Shown here in pieces: positions 1 to 9,057 of a stretch of DNA of 64,000 bases. The notes under the pieces were generated by a model, which was not told where the DNA came from, made no database searches, and worked only from the letters and a program-made list of their open reading frames with translations. The translations under genes and the position numbers were made by a program. Every line of letters starts with the position of its first letter. Position 1 is the first letter of the stretch. Source of the stretch: Candidatus Accumulibacter similis. Lineage in GTDB: Bacteria; Pseudomonadota; Gammaproteobacteria; Burkholderiales; Rhodocyclaceae. The DNA lies in contig CP054595.1 in assembly GCA_013347225.1 (NCBI GenBank), positions 2,166,415-2,230,414 on the forward strand, in the 5' to 3' direction.

Positions 1-521
1 TTGTCGAGGTCGCTGCGCGCGCCACGCGTGATCTCGCTCGCCGTGCGGCGGACGATGCCGTCGGTCGGCAACAGTTCGGTTGGCCCGGTGTAGAGCTTGA
101 AGCTCGCCCTGTCGAGCGCCTTCACCGAGCCGGGCTGGCCGAAGTCGATCGCCCGGTCGCGGGTGGCGATGCGGCTGGTGACTTCGACGACGGGAGCGGC
201 GGCTTCGGCGCTCCAGGTGGCGACCAGCATCTGCGCACCATAAACCGGGTCGCGCGCGATCTGCATGTTCGCCGCGTTGCCCTGCCAGAGGTTGCCCATC
301 GGTCTGATCCAGGCGGCTTCATCGAGCGAGGGCAACGGCAGCCAGACGCGCGTCTCGCTGCCGCCACGGAGGACTTCGGCGCGCATGCTGACTTCGAAGA
401 CTCGCCAGCCGTTGGCCGGGTTGGGGTCGAAGGACTGTGGCTCGGCGCGCGCCGGCCGCCAGGCGGCAGAGCCGGCGATGCTGAAGAGGGCGGTGGTCTT
501 GAGGAAATCACGACGATCCAT
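1..521 (-). CDS. Tat-exported transglutaminase-like protein (N-terminal part, truncated by window edge)
   Basis: The start codon at 521 begins a protein whose first residues (MDRRDFLK, then a short hydrophobic stretch ending near AWRPARA) form a classic twin-arginine signal, so the product is probably exported folded. The following ~145 residues are a beta-rich segment typical of the region ahead of a transglutaminase-like (cysteine protease fold) domain in proteobacterial periplasmic proteins. The catalytic Cys-His-Asp part lies outside the window, so the family call rests on resemblance of the N-terminal region only. It sits 210 bases downstream of tlpA on the same strand and may be cotranscribed. 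The substrate cannot be told from the sequence. Confidence 0.6.
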   Translation of the reverse strand, partial: MDRRDFLKTTALFSIAGSAAWRPARAEPQSFDPNPANGWRVFEVSMRAEVLRGGSETRVWLPLPSLDEAAWIRPMGNLWQGNAANMQIARDPVYGAQMLVATWSAEAAAPVVEVTSRIATRDRAIDFGQPGSVKALDRASFKLYTGPTELLPTDGIVRRTASEITRGARSDLD

Positions 522-731
522 GGTGGGGCTCCTGAGTGGGTGAACGGTACGGTCGCAGCGGCGACGCAGGGGGAATCTGGCGGTCTCTGACGAGCCGGCC
601 GCCGTCGGGCGAAGTTGCGGGTTGGCGCGGCTTGGCCGATGCGCCGGTGCCGATTGATCTGCCGCTGCCGTGCGGTGCCCACGGACTTCGTCCACGCGCC
701 GGTGGCCGGTCGTCTTGCCAGCGAGCGCGCT

Positions 732-1289
732 TCATCGTGCCGGCCGCTCCAATCTGGCGGGCAGCTCGAGAACGGCCCGCAAGCGCTTGCTGACGGTCGC
801 CGAATGCCAGTCGATGGCGCCCTCGGCGCGCAGGCGGGTGCGGTGGTGGCGGTCGAGGACGAGGGTGGTCGGCAGCAGGCGGACGCCCAATGCGCGGCTG
901 AGTTGCTGCTCGCGATCGTCGATCACCGGCAGTTCGATGGCGTGCGCCGTCAGGAACGAGTCGAGCCGTGCCCGCTGATCGGCGACGGCGACGGTCAACA
1001 CCGCCAGCCGCTGCTCGCGCCAGCGGGTGCCGAGCTGCTGCAGCGCCGGCATCTCGTCGCGGCAGGGTTCGCACCACGAGGCCCAGAAGTTGATGATCAC
1101 CGGGCGGCCGGCAAGCGGTGCCAGCAGCGAGTCGAGCGGCGTCCCGGCGGTGCCGGACAGCCGGCGTGCCGACACGTCGCGCAGTTCGGCGGCGGCTGCG
1201 GCCGGTGACAGCGCACAGGCGAGCAGCAGGAGCATGCGGCAGACGCGCCCGGCCAGTCGCCGCGCGGGCGACAGCACGGCGCGGCGCAT
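732..1289 (-). CDS. TlpA/ResA-family thiol:disulfide oxidoreductase
   Basis: A 185-residue protein with an N-terminal membrane anchor or signal (hydrophobic residues about 19-34, ending AAAAAEL) followed by a thioredoxin fold. The redox motif WCEPC is at residues 72-76, preceded by the usual IINFWAS strand, and the cis-Pro loop is LLPTTLVLD near residue 140. TlpA/ResA proteins reduce periplasmic disulfides, often on apocytochromes c or copper chaperones, which would suit the c-type cytochromes encoded further along. The specific partner is not shown by the local context. A GATAAT hexamer on the minus strand near 1434-1429 is a possible -10 element. Confidence 0.85.
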   Translation of the reverse strand: MRRAVLSPARRLAGRVCRMLLLLACALSPAAAAAELRDVSARRLSGTAGTPLDSLLAPLAGRPVIINFWASWCEPCRDEMPALQQLGTRWREQRLAVLTVAVADQRARLDSFLTAHAIELPVIDDREQQLSRALGVRLLPTTLVLDRHHRTRLRAEGAIDWHSATVSKRLRAVLELPARLERPAR

Positions 1290-1791
1290 CAGGGGCGCTG
1301 CAGCGGCGATCGACTTCTCCCGATTTCATCATCCGTCGCGAGGCGGAAGCCCCCGCGACTTACGGTGCTGCTGGTGGCCGACTGTTCGTCGGCGCGAATG
1401 TTGGCGGTAACGCAGACCGCCAAGGGCGGATTATCGCATGCGCGGCAGCGCGGGCGAGCGCTGCCGTATGCCGGCGCGTGCCGGTTTGGCGTCGCTTGTG
1501 CCGGTGCATGCCGGGCAAGGTGAGCGTCGCCTCGTCAGGAGTGGCGGCGGGGCTCGGTCTGCCGCTTCAGCCCACGGCGGGTCGAGCACCGGCTGGGCAT
1601 GGTCGACTGGCGATGGCTTGGCTGCGAGCAGAGGACGCCTGGCTGGCGGCCCGGCGGCCCGAACGGCGCGGCCAGGGTCGTGCTTGTTCCGGTCTCGAGC
1701 GGCAACGGCTGTTCCGGGGTGAGGATGTGACGGTCGTGCGGCTCCGGTATACCAAAGCCCGGGGTTGCGCCGCTTGCCGTGCCGTACCAAG
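1290..1791. other. Non-coding stretch upstream of tlpA
   Basis: About 500 bases between the tlpA start and the terminator of the PEP-CTERM gene. Open frames cross it on both strands but are arginine/proline-rich, lack ribosome binding sites and resemble no family I recognise. I see no RNA gene or repeat in it. Confidence 0.5.
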
Positions 1792-1824
1792 AAAAAGGCC
1801 GGCAGCCCAAGGGTGCCGGCCTTT
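1792..1824 (-). terminator. Rho-independent terminator of the PEP-CTERM gene
   Basis: A perfect 11-bp stem (1794-1804 with 1814-1824, AAAGGCCGGCA/TGCCGGCCTTT) and a 9-base loop. Read on the minus strand it ends in a run of five T (from 1796 to 1792), 16 bases after the stop codon of the gene at 1840-2613. Confidence 0.9.
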
Positions 1825-1839
1825 CGGGTGGAACGACGA

Positions 1840-2613
1840 TCAGGAGCGCTGCTTGCGGCGCAGGCCAGCGACACCAGCCAAGGCGAGGCCGGCGAGGGCC
1901 AGCGAACCCGGCTCCGGGGTCGGGTTGATCTCGCGGCCGATCTTCGTTTCGACGGATGCTCCGAATTCTGCGAAAGTGTTGGCAGGCAGGGTGAAGGAGT
2001 TGAGACCACCCTGGATGTTGTTCTGATAGAAGGAGAGCAGTCCGGCTTCGCCAAGGATCGGCAGACCGTTGATTGCGTTGATGGCGTCTTGCGTTCCAGG
2101 AATCCCAGCGAGCGCGTCGTCACGAGCGACCGCCGTATTAGCGCCGTCGTTCTGGGCACCATCGCCCGAAACGTCGATGACCAAACGACCGCCCTCGAAA
2201 TTGTTATTGGTGAACAGCGGGGCTGCAAAGTTGATCGCGCTGCCCGGGGCAGTCAAGCCACTGAAGGGGCGGCCAACGAGGCCGGAGATTGCGGCGGCGA
2301 AGGCGTTGGATTCGGCGGCGTTCGTCAGGTGGGTCCAGCCAACCCGCTGTGACTGCTCGCTGCCGCCCGACCATTCGATGTAGGTGACGGCGATGCCGCC
2401 GGCGGCACCGGCGATCAGGTTGTGGATGGCCGCGCTCTGGAACGCATTGACATAGCCGCCCTTCTGCAGAGCGTACTCCTGGTCATTAACGCTGCCTGAC
2501 GTATCGACAAGAAGTGCGAGCTCGAGTTTGACGGGGGCGGCGCTGGCGGCCGGCATGTAGGCTGCGCTTACTGCAACGGCCGCGACGGCCAGTGCCTTGC
2601 TGAGTTTTTTCAT
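1840..2613 (-). CDS. DUF1194 / von Willebrand factor A-like PEP-CTERM surface protein
   Basis: A 257-residue secreted protein. A signal peptide (residues 1-26, ending ASAA) is followed by a von Willebrand A-like DUF1194 domain with the metal-site motif DTSGS at 37-41 and a second acidic strand (VIDVSGDG). The C-terminus is a textbook PEP-CTERM sorting signal: PEP at 233-235, a hydrophobic helix, then RRKQRS. Such proteins are processed by exosortase/archaeosortase-type enzymes (EpsH/XrtA) in exopolysaccharide-forming Gram-negatives, so this one is expected at the outer surface or in the extracellular matrix. The exosortase is not in this window. It is monocistronic, with its own terminator and a sigma-54 promoter match 50 bases upstream. 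Confidence 0.88.
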   Translation of the reverse strand: MKKLSKALAVAAVAVSAAYMPAASAAPVKLELALLVDTSGSVNDQEYALQKGGYVNAFQSAAIHNLIAGAAGGIAVTYIEWSGGSEQSQRVGWTHLTNAAESNAFAAAISGLVGRPFSGLTAPGSAINFAAPLFTNNNFEGGRLVIDVSGDGAQNDGANTAVARDDALAGIPGTQDAINAINGLPILGEAGLLSFYQNNIQGGLNSFTLPANTFAEFGASVETKIGREINPTPEPGSLALAGLALAGVAGLRRKQRS

Positions 2614-2673
2614 GTTGTCCTCTCTTCAGTTGGTCAGTTCGGGGAAGAACGATTCGTCCCGCAACCAACATAA

Positions 2674-2689
2674 AGCAGTAACCGTGCCA
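2674..2689 (-). promoter_or_regulatory. Sigma-54 (RpoN) -24/-12 promoter of the PEP-CTERM gene
   Basis: On the minus strand the sequence TGGCACGGTTACTGCT matches the consensus TGGCACG-N4-TTGCW at all fixed positions but one (C for the first T of the -12 element), with exact spacing. The predicted start is near 2663, giving a ~50-base leader before the ATG at 2613. PEP-CTERM genes of exosortase organisms are known to depend on RpoN with the PrsK/PrsR two-component system, so both sequence and context agree. Confidence 0.75.
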
Positions 2690-2854
2690 GACTTTCTCTC
2701 GGATCACCAACGGGTTGATTTAAGGTGCTGTTCGGTTGTCGGCCGGGGTCCTGCGGAGTCGCTGTGGATGGCCAGTGTAAAAATTCTCGACACCTGCCGG
2801 GGGTTTGGCCTTCGGCGCGGCGCTGTGGTTCTTCGGCTGGGCGGTGCGGCGAAC

Positions 2855-2886
2855 CAAAAAAAGAAAGCCGCTGGCGCGGCTTTCTT
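2855..2886 (-). terminator. Rho-independent terminator of the pil minor-pilin operon
   Basis: A 10-bp stem AAGAAAGCCG/CGGCTTTCTT (2861-2870 with 2877-2886) with a 6-base loop. It is followed on the minus strand by a run of T from the A tract at 2855-2862 and lies 22 bases past the pilY1 stop codon. Confidence 0.9.
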
Positions 2887-2908
2887 GGTCCTGCGGGAGC
2901 CTGTCCTC

Positions 2909-5900
2909 CTACTCGGTGACCAGTTCGCGCCACGAGACGCGGCGGGTATCGAGTGGCGACGGGGCTGTCGGTACCGGCGAGCTGATGGTGCCGGGTGCGT
3001 CGGTGCGGATCAGCTCCTTGATCGTGCCGTCAGTCAGGCGAATGACGCTCGGTGCACTGCTCAGGTAATCGCCGAGTCGTATGCCGGAGAGACCGTTGGT
3101 ACCGTCGACCGGGCAGCCGCAGTCGAAGTCGAAGAAGTAGGCGAAACTGACGCCGACCGGAACACAGGCGCCGAGCGTCGGCGTGTTTGTGTTCAGCGCC
3201 AGCGTTCCGAGTTGCAGTCGCAGTTCGGTGTTGACACGCTCGCCGGCGACCGGGAAATCCGCGTACCAGCCGTCGTCGACGTCGAAGTCCACGGGGTTGC
3301 TGGTGCCCGTGACGATTGCCTGGCCGACGGTGCAGAACGGGTTGCCCGCCTGGCAGGTAGCCGAGGTCAGCGTCTGCTCGACGAAGTCGCCGGGCGTCGG
3401 CGTCGTCTGCGGCGGGCTGAGCGGGCGCGGGCTGCCGTAGTCGACGTCGAGCAGGCGGTCCTTGATGCCGTAGATCGTCTGCGTCTGGCTGGTTGCCAGG
3501 TCGTCGGTGCCGAGCAGTTGCCCGGTGCCGACGTACACGACGGCGTGCGGGCCGACCTTGCCGAGCTCGGGCCGGGTCGTGATCGGCTGTGCGACACCCG
3601 ACGGATCCTTCAGCGTGGCGAGGCGCTGTGCGTCGTATACCGGCGTCGCGGGCGGGACGGCGGGCAGCGGGATGTCGCCATTGACGTCGAAACGCCAGAG
3701 GTTGCCGAGCTGGTCGCCACCGTAGACGCGCTGCGCGGTGTTGTTGGCGTCGGGGAAGTTGGCCCAGGCCGAGATCCGCGACAGGCCGCTGGGGGTGGTG
3801 GTGTCGCCGGCACCGGTCGAGATGGTTCGCAGCAGGGTGCCGTCGCTCGCCCTGATGATGAACAGGTGGCCGCCGCCGTCACCCGGCGAGATGTTGTTGT
3901 ATCCCGAGGTGACGATGACCACCCAGGTGCCGTCCTTGAGCTTGGTGATCACCGGGTTGCCGTAGCTGTAGCCAAGGTCGTTGTGGGTGAATTCCCACAA
4001 GCCCTTCGGTGCTGCCGGGTCGGTGATGTCGAGCGCGTAGTAGCCGCGGCCGCCATTGTTCAGGCCGCCGACGAGAATCGTCTTCCAGACGGTCGGCAGC
4101 GATCCGGATGCCGGCGTGGCGCAGTCACTGACGCAGACGTCGCCGACCACCGGCGTGCCATCGACGGTGAACTGGTGCATGTTCTGCGCACCGTAGTTCT
4201 TGTCTGCGAGCTTGAACAGGCGCGAGAGGACCACGCCCGGTACGTAGGCCCAGGCCTCCTCGCCGGTGCTGGCGTCGAAGGCGTGCAGCATGCCGTCGTT
4301 GGCGCCGACATAGACCATCGCGGTGCGCGTCTGGTTGGCGATCTTGAAGCCGGCGTAGTTGTAGTCGACGTAGTTCCACGGCGATCCCTTGACGTACACC
4401 GCTTCCGAACCGACGATGTCGCCGAGGATGTGCGCCCGTTGCCGGTAGTACTTGCCGAGGTCGGCGAGCGGCCCCTCGTTGCTCTTGTCGCCGCGGATGA
4501 AGTTGAGCAGGTTCTCGCCTTCGGCATTGGTTTTTGACGTGGCCGTCAGGCAGGTCGTGCCGATGCTGCAGAACTGGGTCAGGGTATCGATCTGCGGCGA
4601 GAGGAAGTTGTTCTTCTGGCTGGTGCTGAGGTTCGCCCAGAGGAAGAGCTTGAGGTTGTCGACCCCGCTGCCGGAACTGCTGCCGCCGGATTCGAAGAGG
4701 TAGATCGTGCGTGCGGTGTGGGTTCCCGACGAGACCTTGGCGTCGAGCCGTGCCTGCGCCGACCAGGCGGCGGTGGCCGAGATGGCGCCGGTCGTGCCGT
4801 CGATCGTGCGCTTGACGATGTCGCCCGACCACTCGCCGACGCGGAACGAGACCTCGAAAAGCTCGTTGCTGCCGGCCGCCAGATTCGGGCTGGTGACCGT
4901 CACCGCGGCCAAGGCACCGTCGCGGACGGTGACCGTCTGCAGCGCGCCGCTGATGCCGGCGGCGAGCGACGACGGGTCGGTGGCGCTGAAGTAGGTGCCG
5001 CGGCCATTGACCGCCGCATGCCAGAGGTCGTCGATGTTGCTCTGCGTGTTGCTCTCCGGCTTCGGCCAGTTGCACTCGCCGATGGTCTGCCATGGGCAGA
5101 CGCCGGCGCTCGGGTCGGCGACGAGGCCGAGCTTGACGGTGTTGAAGTCGCCGCTGGCCGCAGTCAGATAGTCCGCCTGGTACTGCATCAGGCCGGAGGC
5201 GCCGAGGCCGAGGGTGTAGGTGCTCATGTACTGCCGCGGGTACTTGGTATCGTTGGTACAGACGTTGTTCTGCGTCGTCACCCCGCCCGCGACGACCGGT
5301 CCGCCGGTGCAGCGATCGGGGGTCTGTGACGGGTCGCGCAGGTCGGTCTTCCAGTAGTACTCGGCGACGTCGGCGAGGGTATCCGGAGTGGCGCCGAGCG
5401 AGACGATCGGGCAGGTCGTCTCGAGATAGTTGTTCGCGGCAGTCGCGGGCTCGGGGGTACAGGAGGCGACGTCGACCGGGCCCTGGGTGTCGGTGCTGCA
5501 GCTCGTGACGACGCCGGTGCCGGAGGTTCCCGGCGTGCAACTGGCGACGAACTGCGAGGTCGGCGGTGGCACGACGTACTGGCAGTTGGTCGTCAGACCG
5601 CCGACGGTGCCGGGGCTGCAGGAGGCGACGTTGGTCCAGCTGCCGATGACCGGCAGCGAGCGGCAGTCCTGCGTCGCGCTGACGGTGCAGGTGCTCGCAT
5701 TCGCCCATGGGTTGGGCCAGCTCGTCTGGCACTCGCGGGTGCCGGTGGCCGGCGTGCAGGATGCGACCGGCGACCAGGCGGTCCAGGTGGTCTGGCACTG
5801 GCGGGCCACGTCGACCGTGAAATTGGTCGGGCCCGTCGACTGCGCCACCGGGGCACACGAGGCGGTGTCGGTGTAGCCGCTCCATGGTGTGTATTGACAC

Positions 5901-8900
5901 TGCGTGAGGAGAGACGAGGTGGAGGCGACGGTGCACGAAGGCGCGTCAACCCAGGCATTCGGCCAGGTCGCTTGGCAGTCGCGGGCGAGCGCCACCGTGT
6001 AGTTCGTGGGGCCGGGCGACTTGTTCACGATCGTGCACGAGGCGACGTTGCTCCAGCCTGACCACGAGCCGTAGCCGCATTGCTGGGTCGATGAAACGGT
6101 GCACGAGGCGACCGGGTTCCACCCGGTCCAGGTCGTCCGACATTGGGTCGTCGCGTTGGTGGTGCAACTGGGGGTGTTGGTATAGCCCGTCCAGACCGTC
6201 TGGCACTCCTGCACCGTGCTGTAGGTCGGGCCCGTCGATGGGGGCACTGCGCTGCAGCTCGCAACGTTCGACCAGCCGGGGTTACCGCCTTGCCACGTGC
6301 CGGTGTACTGGCACTGTGTGCGGGTGGCGCCGGTGGTGACCTCGGTGCAGGTTGCGCTCGACGAAAGCGTCGTCCACGAACTGTAGGCGACCTGACATTC
6401 GACCGGGCTCGTGACGCTGTAAGGCGACGAGGCGGAGGCGGGGTTGGCGGTACAACTGCTGACGTTGCTCCAGTTGTTCCAGGCGTACTGGCATTCGACG
6501 GTCGCCGAGCTGGTGCAGGTTCCGCTGGCGTTCGCCCACGGAGTCCACTGGTTGGTCAGGCACTCGCGGGCGAGGCCGACGGTGTAGTTCGGTCCCGAAG
6601 ACTGCGGCTGCGCGGTACACGAGCTGACGTTGCTGTAGGCCGTCCAGCTGTCGTAACGGCAATCGACGGTCGGTGAGCGGGTGCAGGAGGATGCGTTCAC
6701 CCACGGGTTCGGCCAAGTCGTCTGACAGTCGACCGCCGTTCCGACCGTATAGTTGGTCGGCCCGGGGGACTTGGCGACCGCCGTGCAGCTCGAGGTGTTG
6801 ACCCAGGCCGGGGAGGTGTATTGACACTGCGAGTCGGTGGTGTAGAGCGTCGCTTCGCTGTCGAGACCGGGGTTGACGAGCACTGCTCCGCCGGCGGCGA
6901 CCGAGCAGCTCGAAACGTCCGTCCACGCGGTCTGCGCCAGTACCCGGCACTCGGTGCGATTGGTGCCGGTAGCGCCCTTCGTGAGTTGCGAACAGGAGGT
7001 CGTGTCGGTCCAGGCACTCCAGGTCGTGCCGGCGTTGGTCGAGGTACGCTGCTGCACCTGCGTCAGCCGCTGCTGCAACTGGTAGGTCTTGCTCTGCACC
7101 TGCGCCGTCATGCTCTGCAGTTGCGCTGTCCGTTCCTGCGTCTGCGTCTGCGTGCGTGTCTGCAGGGTGCCGCTTCTCTGCTGCAGCGGGCCGCTGCGGC
7201 TCTGCAGCAACATCCGTCGCCGTTGCAGTTGCGTCAGCGTGCTGGTCTGCGCCTGCGTGTAGGTGCGGCCAAGAAGTTCCGAGGTCCTGGTCTGCCACTG
7301 GCCGTCCAGGCGCTGCAGCCTGGAGGTGCTTTCCTGCGGCTGCGTGAAGGTCCGCTCCTCGACGAGCGCATCCAGGCTCTGCAACTGGCTGGAGGTGACC
7401 TGCGCCTGGGTGGCCTGCGTCGGCGTCTGCGTCTCGGTGATCTGGGTCGTGATCTTCTGCTGCTTCCAGGGGCCGCCGTCGAGTTGTGGTCGTACCTCGA
7501 GCCCCGGGCCGTCCTGGTCGCCGACGGCGGTCGTGCCGTCCCACTGGAAACCGGCACCCTGGTTCCAGTAGCCGTCGGTGGACAGCAGCGTGACGTTCGG
7601 CTGGCAGTAGAACTGCACCGGATCGACGACGCTGACGCCGTTCAGGGTGCCGCCGTTGAGGCGCCCGGCGTAGAGGCGGCCGGCATTCGACAGCGCCACG
7701 CGCAGCGGTGTGTTCTGGTTCGGGACGGCGGCGAAGATCTTGTCGTACCAGGCTTTCTTCTGCGTCGCACTGAAGCTGTCGATGTTCTGGAAGTCCTGCG
7801 TCGTATTGTTGTTGATGCTCATGTAGCCGATACGGTAGGAACTGCCGATCGGCTGGAACGAGAGGCTGGTGGCGGTCTTCATCGACTGCATGCGGGTTCG
7901 GTAGTAGGCCCACCAGTTGGCGTAGTTGGTCATTTCCTCGGCGTTGGTGCACGGGTCGGCGGCGCAGTCGCTGCGCGTCGCCGCCTTGGCCGGCAGCGTG
8001 ACGCTGGGGGTGATGACCGTCAGCAGGTTCTCGCCGGGAGCGAGATTGTTCGCCGGCCGACCGAAGGCAGTTGCCGTCAGCGTCATCGTTCCAGTCTGGG
8101 TGAGCACCGGGGTCGCGGTGGTTAGGCCCGGCGCGCTGATCGTCACGGTGTCGCCGACGGCGACGGCGCGGTAGCCGACGACCTGGCACGGAGACACGAG
8201 GGTGAAGCTGCAGGCGTTGATGGCGCTCTCGATGTAGCCGGCGAGCACCGCCGGGCTGCTGGTCGTCGGCGTTGCCGCCGAGAGGATCTGCTGGCCACCG
8301 ACGGTGATGCTGCTGACCGAGGTCGTGCTGCTGCCGCTGATGGTGAGGACGCTGGCTCGCGGCGCCGGCATGCGCGGGTAGTTGAACGGGATGTTGGTCG
8401 GTGTCGCCGGTGGCCCCGGGTTGGGGTCGATCTGCGTCGCCTGGCAGGCGCCGCTGCCGGGCGTCGCGGCGACGGCATCGGCGGCCGTCCGGCACCAGCG
8501 CAACCGCGCCGCGACCGGGTAGGTGGCGCTTGGGGCAGTCGCGGCGACGCAGGTCTTCATGCTCTGGTTGGTGCAGTACTCGCCGGCAACCGTCGTGTAG
8601 TAGTAGGCGTTGCCGATCAGGTTGCTGCGGCCGGCGCTCTGGACGCCGTAGCCGTCGTCCTTGACCGAGGTCCAGGCGGTGGTGGCGGCGGAGTTCTGGC
8701 TGGGGTAGGTCGTCGTGTCGGGCGCGCCGCTGGCGTCGAAGTACTTCGGCGCCAGATAGGTGACTGCCGGGTTGTAGGCGAGGCCGTTGAAGCCGGCGTT
8801 CTTCGACTGGTGGAGGCCGGCCGCGAGGCCGGCCCAGTCGGGCAGGTAGTCCCAGTCCATGCTGCCCGAGTCGTCGAGGACGAAGAGGATGTTTGGCGCG

Positions 8901-9028
8901 ATCTCGACCGACGAGGCGCCGGAGATCGGCGAGTTGGCCAGTTGCGTTGGCGCTGCCAGGACGTTGCCGCCCAGCATCAGCAGGCTCAGCAGGACGATCG
9001 AGCGGATGGTGCGAATGTTGGTGGTCAT
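2909..9028 (-). CDS. pilY1: PilY1/PilC-family type IV pilus adhesin with large repeat insertion
   Basis: A 2039-residue pilus-associated adhesin/assembly factor. I chose the ATG at 9028 because GAGGAG lies 7 bases upstream and it opens a clean signal peptide (1-25); the frame stays open further upstream only by running into pilX. A von Willebrand A-like region follows, with DDSGSM at 52-57 (metal site), interrupted by long spacers to about residue 520. Residues ~522-663 are a Gln/Thr/Arg-rich, Leu-periodic stretch (units like LQxRT). Residues ~664-1206 are some twenty Trp/Cys modules. From ~1520 comes the conserved PilY1 C-terminal beta-propeller (YVGANDGMLHAFDA, GGLNNGGRGYYALD, SGYNN). Most PilY1 proteins are 1000-1300 residues, so the repeat block accounts for the extra size. 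It is last in the minor-pilin operon, the usual place. Confidence 0.93.
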   Translation of the reverse strand: MTTNIRTIRSIVLLSLLMLGGNVLAAPTQLANSPISGASSVEIAPNILFVLDDSGSMDWDYLPDWAGLAAGLHQSKNAGFNGLAYNPAVTYLAPKYFDASGAPDTTTYPSQNSAATTAWTSVKDDGYGVQSAGRSNLIGNAYYYTTVAGEYCTNQSMKTCVAATAPSATYPVAARLRWCRTAADAVAATPGSGACQATQIDPNPGPPATPTNIPFNYPRMPAPRASVLTISGSSTTSVSSITVGGQQILSAATPTTSSPAVLAGYIESAINACSFTLVSPCQVVGYRAVAVGDTVTISAPGLTTATPVLTQTGTMTLTATAFGRPANNLAPGENLLTVITPSVTLPAKAATRSDCAADPCTNAEEMTNYANWWAYYRTRMQSMKTATSLSFQPIGSSYRIGYMSINNNTTQDFQNIDSFSATQKKAWYDKIFAAVPNQNTPLRVALSNAGRLYAGRLNGGTLNGVSVVDPVQFYCQPNVTLLSTDGYWNQGAGFQWDGTTAVGDQDGPGLEVRPQLDGGPWKQQKITTQITETQTPTQATQAQVTSSQLQSLDALVEERTFTQPQESTSRLQRLDGQWQTRTSELLGRTYTQAQTSTLTQLQRRRMLLQSRSGPLQQRSGTLQTRTQTQTQERTAQLQSMTAQVQSKTYQLQQRLTQVQQRTSTNAGTTWSAWTDTTSCSQLTKGATGTNRTECRVLAQTAWTDVSSCSVAAGGAVLVNPGLDSEATLYTTDSQCQYTSPAWVNTSSCTAVAKSPGPTNYTVGTAVDCQTTWPNPWVNASSCTRSPTVDCRYDSWTAYSNVSSCTAQPQSSGPNYTVGLARECLTNQWTPWANASGTCTSSATVECQYAWNNWSNVSSCTANPASASSPYSVTSPVECQVAYSSWTTLSSSATCTEVTTGATRTQCQYTGTWQGGNPGWSNVASCSAVPPSTGPTYSTVQECQTVWTGYTNTPSCTTNATTQCRTTWTGWNPVASCTVSSTQQCGYGSWSGWSNVASCTIVNKSPGPTNYTVALARDCQATWPNAWVDAPSCTVASTSSLLTQCQYTPWSGYTDTASCAPVAQSTGPTNFTVDVARQCQTTWTAWSPVASCTPATGTRECQTSWPNPWANASTCTVSATQDCRSLPVIGSWTNVASCSPGTVGGLTTNCQYVVPPPTSQFVASCTPGTSGTGVVTSCSTDTQGPVDVASCTPEPATAANNYLETTCPIVSLGATPDTLADVAEYYWKTDLRDPSQTPDRCTGGPVVAGGVTTQNNVCTNDTKYPRQYMSTYTLGLGASGLMQYQADYLTAASGDFNTVKLGLVADPSAGVCPWQTIGECNWPKPESNTQSNIDDLWHAAVNGRGTYFSATDPSSLAAGISGALQTVTVRDGALAAVTVTSPNLAAGSNELFEVSFRVGEWSGDIVKRTIDGTTGAISATAAWSAQARLDAKVSSGTHTARTIYLFESGGSSSGSGVDNLKLFLWANLSTSQKNNFLSPQIDTLTQFCSIGTTCLTATSKTNAEGENLLNFIRGDKSNEGPLADLGKYYRQRAHILGDIVGSEAVYVKGSPWNYVDYNYAGFKIANQTRTAMVYVGANDGMLHAFDASTGEEAWAYVPGVVLSRLFKLADKNYGAQNMHQFTVDGTPVVGDVCVSDCATPASGSLPTVWKTILVGGLNNGGRGYYALDITDPAAPKGLWEFTHNDLGYSYGNPVITKLKDGTWVVIVTSGYNNISPGDGGGHLFIIRASDGTLLRTISTGAGDTTTPSGLSRISAWANFPDANNTAQRVYGGDQLGNLWRFDVNGDIPLPAVPPATPVYDAQRLATLKDPSGVAQPITTRPELGKVGPHAVVYVGTGQLLGTDDLATSQTQTIYGIKDRLLDVDYGSPRPLSPPQTTPTPGDFVEQTLTSATCQAGNPFCTVGQAIVTGTSNPVDFDVDDGWYADFPVAGERVNTELRLQLGTLALNTNTPTLGACVPVGVSFAYFFDFDCGCPVDGTNGLSGIRLGDYLSSAPSVIRLTDGTIKELIRTDAPGTISSPVPTAPSPLDTRRVSWRELVTE
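5410..7465 (-). repeat. Internal repeat block of PilY1 (LQxRT stretch and Trp/Cys modules)
   Basis: Two repeat classes inside pilY1. At 7040-7465 the coding strand repeats CTGCAG/CAGACG-type units encoding Leu-Gln-x-Arg/Thr periodicities, probably helical. At 5410-7040 there are about twenty degenerate modules of 25-45 codons built on two alternating patterns: W-x-x-W-x-x-(A/S)-S-C-T followed by (V/T)-x-x-C-x-x-x-W, and GPxNYTV-x-x-A-x-x-C-Q-T. The spacing resembles thrombospondin type-1 repeats, an inference from Trp/Cys spacing only. The even cysteine pattern suggests one or more disulfides per module. Confidence 0.8.
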
Positions 9029-9057
9029 GGCAAGCTCCTCGTGAAACCCGCTGCGGA

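Noticed and set aside
5410..7465. Regular repeats that might be a CRISPR array
   Set aside because: Units vary in length and sequence, keep the reading frame and encode Trp/Cys modules; there is no constant repeat with unique spacers and no cas gene.
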